Shown: positions 26,213 to 32,267 of the stretch, one piece after another
How the letters are laid out: every line of letters starts with the position of its first letter
Position numbering within the stretch: the stretch's first letter is position 1
NCBI GenBank assembly: GCA_003223295.1
Contig: QHYM01000113.1
Span: 1-50,631 of the forward strand
From: Acidobacteriota bacterium
GTDB lineage: Bacteria; Acidobacteriota; Terriglobia; Acidiferrales; UBA7541
Direction of reading: 5' to 3'
DNA: 50,631 bases
Translations under genes and position numbers: made by a program
Notes under the pieces: model-generated
What the model saw: only the letters and a program-made list of their open reading frames with translations
Database searches by the model: none
What the model was told of the DNA's origin: nothing

Positions 26213-26566
26213 GTGGGAAGAACCAGCGGCTCGGCATTAGTAGCAAATGAAAAGAGTTGCGCGGAGCAGCTAGCGCGCTTCTTCCCGCAAGCCAGCGCCG
26301 TGCGCGTCCCGGTGCAGGTGACATCACCGCGGGGCGGCGCCACGAATTTGAGGGAGGCGACCATCGTCGAGTTCAGTAGTGGGCGCCACGCCATTTTTCT
26401 TTCGACGCTGCCGCTGGAGTTTGGCGACCGGGTACGGCTCGAAGCAAGGCCGCAGGGTTTTCAGGCAGAGGCCACTGTTGACGCTGTGCAGTATCACGAA
26501 GGACGCAAAGCGGTGGCCGTGCGGTTTTTGCAAGGCTCCTGCGACTGGGTGATGAAACGACCGTGA
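26213..26566 (+). CDS. PilZ-like domain protein lacking the RxxxR motif
   Basis: The product is 117 aa from GTG 26213, with GAGG 4 nt upstream; a TTG at 26201 would add four residues. Residues about 30-110 resemble a PilZ beta-barrel: VRVPVQVTSPRGG, ATIVEFSSGRHAIFLSTLPLEFGDRVRLEA and EATVDAVQYHEGRKAVAVRFL. The arginine pair of RxxxR is absent and the second motif reads EFSSGR, so c-di-GMP binding is doubtful and a protein-interaction role is more likely. Its stop overlaps the GTG start of the next gene (GTGA). It is the first gene after P1. Confidence 0.65.
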   Translation: MGRTSGSALVANEKSCAEQLARFFPQASAVRVPVQVTSPRGGATNLREATIVEFSSGRHAIFLSTLPLEFGDRVRLEARPQGFQAEATVDAVQYHEGRKAVAVRFLQGSCDWVMKRP

Positions 26567-28044
26567 ACAAGACGACGACATTGAATATCCCTGCCCCCAC
26601 ACGGCCTGAGAACCCTCGTCTGGCGCAATGGAAAGAGGCGCGCGAGGTGTTTCCGATCTATCTGGCTCTTGCCAAGCAGCAGGAAATAGACATTCCATTT
26701 CCGCAAGCGAAACGGAATCTCCCCGAGAAGCCGGACGTAGACCTTTTCACGCAAGTGCATGACTGGCTGGATGCCATGGACCAGAAAGTGATGGCCCATC
26801 AGCTCCGGCATCTCCTGCAAATGACCACGCTGAACGCCAGCGAAACCAGCTTGCGCGCCCTGATCCGGCGCCACCTGCGCAAATCGAAAAAGAGCAACCC
26901 GGACCGCGACAAGATTGACTTTCTGCTGGTTCAACACTTCGCGCTGTGCGCCCCGGCGAAGATCTACCACAAGCAAATTGAACTCGGCGACGTGGCCCAG
27001 GTGATGCAGCCTGTGCTCGGCGAGGTAGATCCCGCTCCTCTGGACTGGTGCGCGCCGCTGGAAAAGATGATCACGGCGTTGCGCGGTTTCCGCAGCCTGC
27101 GGGAAATCCTGAAAACCAGTTTCATTGAGGAAGGCCGCAAGGTCAAAGAGTCAGCTGGCGGGATGTTTTATGATCCCGCGGCTCTGCTAGCGTTCATCCG
27201 ATTTAACTTTCTACTCCGCCGGACGTTAATCGAGTTGATGCACGCGGACTTGATCGCCATCCGCGCAGGAGTGGATCAATTGCAAGCCGCCGGCGCTCGC
27301 ACTATCGATTGTCACCATGCCGGACTCCTTGGCGGCGAGCCGCTCGGTAAGATTCGGAAGATTGCCGACGAGTGGAAACAGCCTTTCCAGAAAGAGTACA
27401 CGGAACGCACTGTCAGCCAGGCCTTCGAGAACCTGCTGGGGCTGCGGGGTGACGTGGAGCAAGCGCTCGCAAAAGCAGCCGGGAGTTCCGCCCAAAACGG
27501 TGCTCAAAAAGGACCAATTGACGCTTCGAAGCAGGCCCTCGGTGCGAAGAAAGCCGTGCCGGCGCCTGGATCTTCCCTCCCCAAAGGCAAGCAAAAAGAA
27601 GCACGGGAGACTCCATCGAAGGCTGGAGCTGCTCCCGCGGGAGTGCTGGATTTTGAAACCTGCATGGAGCAGATTTGGGAACAGTTGATTGCTTCACCTC
27701 CTTCCCGCGGGCGATCGATGACCACGGTGAAAATCGGGGGCGCCCGCATTCTGCTGTCGTCCTGGGAAGTCACCGCATTTGTGAGCGAAGACGGACCATC
27801 CGCGGAAGATTTGCGCCGCGCCGTCGTTGCGCGCGTGCTGGTAGCTGCAGCGATGGAATCGGCCAAGGAAACGGGAAACGCCACGTCGCTCGACCGGGCC
27901 ATGAACATGGCGCGCGTGGAAGTGACGCGCTTGCAGGAACGGGTGGACGTGGCGAAGCAGGCAAAGGATACAGAAGCCGCCGTAAATCTCGGCATCAGCA
28001 CGAAACGTTTGCTTTCGACACTGGATGAAGCAGAAAAGCTGTAA
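26563..28044 (+). CDS. Unrecognised 493-aa cytoplasmic protein of the chemosensory island
   Basis: I do not recognise a family. There is no signal peptide or membrane segment. The first 300 residues look alpha-helical (LAQWKEAREVFPIYLALAKQQ, LRALIRRHLRKSKKS, LAFIRFNFLLRRTLIELMHADLIAIRAGVDQL with fewer strands). A Ser/Gly/Pro/Lys-rich linker follows at about 305-355, then a C-terminal module of about 130 residues with strands (MTTVKIGGARILLSSWEVTAF) and a helical end (LQERVDVAKQAKDTEAAVNL). It is translationally coupled to the PilZ-like gene before it and overlaps the H-box protein gene after it. Start is GTG 26563. Confidence 0.8.
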   Translation: MNKTTTLNIPAPTRPENPRLAQWKEAREVFPIYLALAKQQEIDIPFPQAKRNLPEKPDVDLFTQVHDWLDAMDQKVMAHQLRHLLQMTTLNASETSLRALIRRHLRKSKKSNPDRDKIDFLLVQHFALCAPAKIYHKQIELGDVAQVMQPVLGEVDPAPLDWCAPLEKMITALRGFRSLREILKTSFIEEGRKVKESAGGMFYDPAALLAFIRFNFLLRRTLIELMHADLIAIRAGVDQLQAAGARTIDCHHAGLLGGEPLGKIRKIADEWKQPFQKEYTERTVSQAFENLLGLRGDVEQALAKAAGSSAQNGAQKGPIDASKQALGAKKAVPAPGSSLPKGKQKEARETPSKAGAAPAGVLDFETCMEQIWEQLIASPPSRGRSMTTVKIGGARILLSSWEVTAFVSEDGPSAEDLRRAVVARVLVAAAMESAKETGNATSLDRAMNMARVEVTRLQERVDVAKQAKDTEAAVNLGISTKRLLSTLDEAEKL

Positions 28045-28786
28045 CTGGCATGAACAAACGGTTTTGCCTGAACGGACAAATACTCCTGGGAGCGGGTTTT
28101 CTTTGCAACACGCCAACGTAGTCATACTCACGGATGAAACTGAATTTGCCCGGCTGCTGACGGCTTGCTGGCAAGCGGAGCGCCAGGCTCCGGTCGTCAC
28201 GGTTCTGACCAGCGATCTGTGGCAGGAACAAGAAGCCCCAGCACGCGACCTGGTGGTCGTGGGTCCCGTGCGTGAAGGAAAGCTGACAACTGTTCTGCGG
28301 TCACTCGATCCCGCCACCGCGGTCATCTTGTGCGCTCCAGCGGATTCCAAAGAATTCAGTCAATTACGGACCAAATATCCGCGGCTTGTGCATGTGCCCG
28401 TGCGCGAAGATTGGGCGCAAACCTTGCTGCTCGTGGCAGGCGAATCGCTACGCCGTGTCGAAGCCGTGCGGCTGGTTCGCCAGGCGGAGCGAGTTGCCGC
28501 CAAAAACGAGAATCACGCCACCCTTGGGCGCTACATGCTGGAGATGAAGCACAGCGTCAACAACGCCTTGACCTCCATGCTGGGAAACGCGGAACTCCTT
28601 CTGCTGGAACCCGGGCAGCTCTCCTCGCAGTCGCTCGCCCAGATCAAAACCATCCACAGCATGGCTCTGCGAATTAACGAGGTTATGCAACGTTTCTCAT
28701 CGCTGGCTTCGGAGATGCAAGAGGCTGAGAATGCTTCTCAAGCTGAGACGGAACAGACCGGCTCGCCGATTTCCCCGCGCCGCTGA
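28025..28786 (+). CDS. Kinase-like protein with H-box helix but no ATPase domain
   Basis: The product is 253 aa from ATG 28025, inside the end of the previous gene. A TTG at 28103 with GGGAG 10 nt upstream is a serious alternative and would start right at the first domain. The N-terminal half resembles a degenerate receiver (NVVILTDETEFARLLTACWQ, RDLVVVGPV, AVILCAP) without a phospho-acceptor Asp. The C-terminal half resembles a HisKA hairpin: LGRYMLEMKHSVNNALTSMLGNAELLL, with His in the H-box pattern HxxNN. No HATPase domain follows. It could take phosphate from another kinase or act as a dimeric scaffold; both are inference. Confidence 0.68.
   Translation: MKQKSCNWHEQTVLPERTNTPGSGFSLQHANVVILTDETEFARLLTACWQAERQAPVVTVLTSDLWQEQEAPARDLVVVGPVREGKLTTVLRSLDPATAVILCAPADSKEFSQLRTKYPRLVHVPVREDWAQTLLLVAGESLRRVEAVRLVRQAERVAAKNENHATLGRYMLEMKHSVNNALTSMLGNAELLLLEPGQLSSQSLAQIKTIHSMALRINEVMQRFSSLASEMQEAENASQAETEQTGSPISPRR
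28726..28749. promoter_or_regulatory. Triple TGAGAA/TTCTCA/TGAGAC hexamer array upstream of P3
   Basis: Three hexamers, TGAGAA (28726-28731), TTCTCA (28735-28740) and TGAGAC (28744-28749), alternate in orientation with 3-nt spacers. They lie in the last codons of the H-box protein gene, about 145-168 bp before the inferred start of the cluster II transcript. The coding sequence there is Glu/Ala/Gln-rich, so part of the pattern could be chance. Confidence 0.5.
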
Positions 28787-28866
28787 TTTCTCCTTGGGCT
28801 CCTGAAACCTATTCAGAAACAAAGACTTAGCATCACACGACACAACCACACAGGGAATCCCGAAGC

Positions 28867-28882
28867 TGGCTGCTCACGTGCA
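28867..28882 (+). promoter_or_regulatory. Sigma-54 type promoter P3 of chemosensory operon II
   Basis: The sequence TGGCTGCTCACGTGCA has GG (28868-28869) and GC (28880-28881) 10 nt apart. Transcription would begin near 28893, 27 nt before the GTG start at 28920. The GTG at 28878 that opens the longer reading frame lies inside the -12 element, so it cannot be the start from this promoter. Confidence 0.72.
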
Positions 28883-28919
28883 CCTCTTCTCGGTGGAGAA
28901 GTATGGGGAGATTGCGGCT

Positions 28920-29282
28920 GTGCAAAAAAAAGTCCTGATCGTTGATGACTCACCAGCCGAAATCAAGCTGATGCAAAGCCTTTTGGAGAAGGAAGGCTAT
29001 TGGCCGGTGGGGCTGAACGACCCCAAGCGCGTGGAGGAAGCCATCGCTCATGAGCGCCCCAGCGTAATCCTGCTGGATATCGTAATGCCGGATCGCAATG
29101 GATACCAGGTCTGCCGCGACCTGAAGGGGAATTCGGAATTCAACTCCATCCCCGTGATCATGGTGACCTCCAAGTCTTCTGCGAGCGACAAGTTCTGGGG
29201 CGAGCAGCAGGGCGCGGATGGATATGTGACCAAACCATTCACGCGCGACGAGTTGCTTCGCGCCGTCCGGCGGTTTGCGTGA
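28920..29282 (+). CDS. CheY/PilH-like single-domain response regulator (cluster II)
   Basis: The product is 120 aa from GTG 28920, with GGGGAG 9 nt upstream; the longer frame from 28878 overlaps the promoter and is rejected. It is a receiver only: IVDDSPAEIKLMQ, phospho-acceptor Asp53 (ILLDIVMPDRNGYQVC), MVTSKSS and YVTKPFTRDELL. The RNGYQVCRDLKG and FWGEQQGADGYVTKPF features resemble PilH/PilG receivers of pilus systems. It is the first gene of the cluster II operon and is followed by a cheW gene. Confidence 0.9.
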   Translation: MQKKVLIVDDSPAEIKLMQSLLEKEGYWPVGLNDPKRVEEAIAHERPSVILLDIVMPDRNGYQVCRDLKGNSEFNSIPVIMVTSKSSASDKFWGEQQGADGYVTKPFTRDELLRAVRRFA

Positions 29283-29307
29283 GTGTTTTTCGGAGACTGA
29301 GCAGGCA

Positions 29308-29835
29308 ATGAACGACGATTTTCATCTCGAACCTCTTCCGGCTGACGCCGAGACTGGCGACTTGCTGGAAGCACTCGGGCCGATTGAGGACCGCCCTCCG
29401 GAATCGCAGTACTGCGTCTTTCGCAGCGGGCGCGAACGCTTCTGCCTCCCGGTGCTGGATGTGGAAGAAGTGCTGGATTGGCCGCTGGTGACCAAGGTGC
29501 CGCTGAGCCCCGCCTATCTCCTGGGAATTTTCAATTTGCGAGGCGTGATTGTGCCTTTGATTGACATCGCCATTACTGAAGGACGCCGTCCCGGGCTGCT
29601 TCCCAAACACGTGGTTGTCGCTTCGTTGCGGAGCGAGAGCCAACTTGAAGATGTTCGCATCGGGATCACCGCGGACGAAGTGATTGGAACGTATTCGGTG
29701 AAGAACGAGGATTTTCTCGAGCAGGCCCCCGAGAACGTGCCGCATTGCATTGGAATGCTGCGTCACGACGACCGGCTCGCGCTGGTCATCGATCTGCGCC
29801 GGCTGCTTGAAGTGTTTCCGGGTCCCAGCATTTGA
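29308..29835 (+). CDS. CheW/PilI-like coupling protein (cluster II)
   Basis: The product is 175 aa from ATG 29308; a TTG at 29275 overlapping the previous gene is possible but adds no conserved sequence. An acidic N-terminal extension of about 35 residues precedes a CheW domain (QYCVFRSGRERFCLPVLDVEEVL, LLGIFNLRGVIVPLIDIAI, VRIGITADEVIGTY). Its position between the receiver and the mcp gene matches pilI in Pil-Chp systems. It should couple the cluster II receptor to the hybrid CheA. Confidence 0.88.
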   Translation: MNDDFHLEPLPADAETGDLLEALGPIEDRPPESQYCVFRSGRERFCLPVLDVEEVLDWPLVTKVPLSPAYLLGIFNLRGVIVPLIDIAITEGRRPGLLPKHVVVASLRSESQLEDVRIGITADEVIGTYSVKNEDFLEQAPENVPHCIGMLRHDDRLALVIDLRRLLEVFPGPSI

Positions 29836-29895
29836 AGTGACGGGAGACAGCGCCGTGGATGGCGCGAGCTCCGCTGAAAGGATTTGGAGGGTGGC

Positions 29896-31320
29896 ATGAA
29901 ATCGCGATTGAGTTCGACAATCTGGACGTTAGTCCTGTTTAACGGCTTCGCCTTTGTGGCCGTTCTGTGGCTGGCGTTCGGTGCCGGGAAAAAGGCGGGC
30001 GAAGCCTCGGGGTTCGATTTTGGTTCTCCGGGCATTGTCGGCGCCCTGCTGGTGGCGCTCGTTATGTCGGTGATCCTCGCATGGCGTTTTGGAGCGCTGC
30101 TGGGGCCGGTGCAGGCTCTTGCGGACTTCTCCGAGCGGCTGGCCGCTGGTGATCCTCGCGCGCGCGCCGAAGTCAATGCGAGCAACGAGCTTGGCTACAT
30201 CGCGGACAATTTGAATCGCGCGGTTGCTAAAGTCTCGAAGGCCACGAGCAACCAGGACGCCAACGATGCCCTGCAGAGGAGCATCACCGACCTGCTGACC
30301 GTCATCAACCAGGTGGCGCGCGGCGACTTGACCCTGCGTGGCAAAGTCACCAACGACGCTCTGGGCAACGTGACGGACTCCATCAACTACATGCTCGACA
30401 ACTTCACCAAAGTGCTCGAGCGCGTGCGCAAGGCGGCCATGGAAGTAAACGCCTGCTCGAACAACATTCTCGTAGCCGCGGATGAAATGCAGGCTGGTGC
30501 GACCCAGCAGGACCAGGAAATCACCAACACTTCAAGCGCCGTCGAAGAGCTGACCGTCTCGATGAAGCAGGTGTCCAACAACGCGGAAGCCAGCGCCGAA
30601 GCAGCGCGCCGCGCTCTAGACGCCGCCGAACAAGGCAACCGCGCGGTGCGCGACACGCTGGAAGGCATGCAGCGCATTCGTGCTTCTGTGCAAGCCACGG
30701 CAAAGAAAATCAAGTCGCTGGGCGACCGGTCGCTGGAGATTTCGGAAATCATCAACGTGATCAACGACATCACCGAGCAAACCAACCTGCTGGCTTTGAA
30801 CGCCGCGATCGAAGCGGCGCGCGCCGGTGAAGCAGGCCGCGGGTTCGCAGTCGTTGCCGACGAAGTCCGCAAGCTGGCGGAACACAGCCGCAGCGCCACG
30901 AAAGACATCGCAGCTCTGATCAAGGCGATTCAGGCCGAAACGAACGAGGCCGTGGTGGTCATGGAAGAAGGCACCAAGGAAGTGGAAGGCGGAGCGTCTT
31001 TGGCGGACCAGGCCGGCAGAGCCCTCGACGCCATTTCCAACGTCGTTCGCCAGTCGGCGGAACTTGTCCAGGAAATTTCGCTGGCTTCGAAACAGCAGGT
31101 TCGCGGAACAGAAGGCGTGGCGCACGCGATGCAGATTATTTCCAACATCACGCGACAGACTTCGCAGGGCACCCGCGGAACGGTGGCAACCGTGAGCCAG
31201 CTCGTCAAACTTTCGGATCAGCTGAACGAAGCCCTGGCGCAGTTCCGTGCAGGAACCAAGGTCGCGGCGTTAGCTCCAGCGGAATCCGATCGGCCCGTCC
31301 CAGCGGGAGCAGTTCGTTAA
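29896..31320 (+). CDS. Methyl-accepting protein without a sensor domain (cluster II, PilJ position)
   Basis: The product is 474 aa from ATG 29896, with GGAGG 5 nt upstream; the frame from 29884 adds only four residues. Two membrane helices (about 8-29 and 43-63) are separated by about 15 residues ([14 protein letters not shown]), so there is almost no periplasmic domain. HAMP-like segments follow ([23 protein letters not shown] and [21 protein letters not shown]). The signalling hairpin has [19 protein letters not shown] and [14 protein letters not shown]. It probably senses through the membrane or a partner protein. Gene position equals pilJ. Confidence 0.92.
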   Translation: MKSRLSSTIWTLVLFNGFAFVAVLWLAFGAGKKAGEASGFDFGSPGIVGALLVALVMSVILAWRFGALLGPVQALADFSERLAAGDPRARAEVNASNELGYIADNLNRAVAKVSKATSNQDANDALQRSITDLLTVINQVARGDLTLRGKVTNDALGNVTDSINYMLDNFTKVLERVRKAAMEVNACSNNILVAADEMQAGATQQDQEITNTSSAVEELTVSMKQVSNNAEASAEAARRALDAAEQGNRAVRDTLEGMQRIRASVQATAKKIKSLGDRSLEISEIINVINDITEQTNLLALNAAIEAARAGEAGRGFAVVADEVRKLAEHSRSATKDIAALIKAIQAETNEAVVVMEEGTKEVEGGASLADQAGRALDAISNVVRQSAELVQEISLASKQQVRGTEGVAHAMQIISNITRQTSQGTRGTVATVSQLVKLSDQLNEALAQFRAGTKVAALAPAESDRPVPAGAVR

Positions 31321-31382
31321 TCGTCTACTCTCTTGCCGGCTCTGCGGAGCAAGCAGGAGCGTAGCCTAAAAACGGGAAAACG

Positions 31383-32267
31383 ATGAGCGAGCGCCAGGGA
31401 CCAGGCCACGGGCTGAGCGAACACGAATTGAGTGAGATCCGCATGCTAATCGAAGAGCGGACAGGGATTTGCTTCGATGAATCGCGTGAGCGGTTTTTCT
31501 CCACGCGTGTGCGGGAACACTTGCGCGCCAAGGGCCTGCAACGTGGAACCGACTTGCTGCGCAGCATGCGCAAATCCAACGTGGAGTACGAGGCGCTGCT
31601 CGAAAGATTGTTGACCCAGGAAACCAGTTTTTTCCGCTATCCCGGAGTCTACGAAGCTTTTGAAAAGCGCGTCTTGCCGGAAATGCACGTGAAGAAATTC
31701 TGGAAGAACCCGCGGACGCTGCGCATCTGGAGCGCGGGCTGCTCGACGGGCGAAGAGCCGTATTCGATCGCCATTACTATCGCGGATTCCTTGTCCTTTG
31801 CGGACTCCTGGAACGTGGAAATCTTGGCCACCGACGTTGGGCGGCACGCGCTGAAGCATGCTGAGCGCGGAGTTTACTCGGGGCGAAGCATCGCCAGCGT
31901 GAACGAGAAGCAGCTCGCCAATCACTTCTCTGCCCTGGAGAAAGGGCAGCAGATCAAGCCGCGACTGCGGAAGATGGTCTCGTTCGCACAGATGAATCTG
32001 GCTTCTCCTGTTTATCTTGGGCGCATGGACGCGATTTTCTGCATGAACGTGCTGATTTATTTTTCCGAGGAACGCCGCCGCGCGCTCGTGCAGCGTTTCT
32101 ATGAAACGCTCGAGCCCGGTGGATATTTGTTTCTAGGGCACTCGGAATCGATTTCGAAAATGCCTGTGAAGTTTCAAGCGATCGTGCTGACCGACTGCAT
32201 TTTGTACCGCAAGCCGACCGCCGACGAATTGCTGAAGCCGGAACTGGTAACGGAGGGACGCGCGTGA
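31383..32267 (+). CDS. cheR: Chemotaxis methyltransferase CheR/PilK-like (cluster II)
   Basis: The product is 294 aa. The N-terminal helical domain (LSEHELSEIRMLIEERTGICFDE) precedes the SAM-dependent methyltransferase domain with LRIWSAGCSTGEEPYSIAI, VEILATDVGRHAL, IFCMNVLIYFSEE and GGYLFLGHSESI. It methylates the cluster II receptor. It differs clearly from the cluster I CheR, so the two systems look like separate lineages rather than a recent duplication. The stop overlaps the GTG of the hybrid cheA gene by 4 nt. Confidence 0.93.
   Translation: MSERQGPGHGLSEHELSEIRMLIEERTGICFDESRERFFSTRVREHLRAKGLQRGTDLLRSMRKSNVEYEALLERLLTQETSFFRYPGVYEAFEKRVLPEMHVKKFWKNPRTLRIWSAGCSTGEEPYSIAITIADSLSFADSWNVEILATDVGRHALKHAERGVYSGRSIASVNEKQLANHFSALEKGQQIKPRLRKMVSFAQMNLASPVYLGRMDAIFCMNVLIYFSEERRRALVQRFYETLEPGGYLFLGHSESISKMPVKFQAIVLTDCILYRKPTADELLKPELVTEGRA

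Noticed and set aside
28878-28919. Longer start (GTG 28878) for the cluster II receiver
   Set aside because: The GTG lies inside the -12 element of the sigma-54 type promoter. The added residues are not receiver-like, and GTG 28920 has a better ribosome site.
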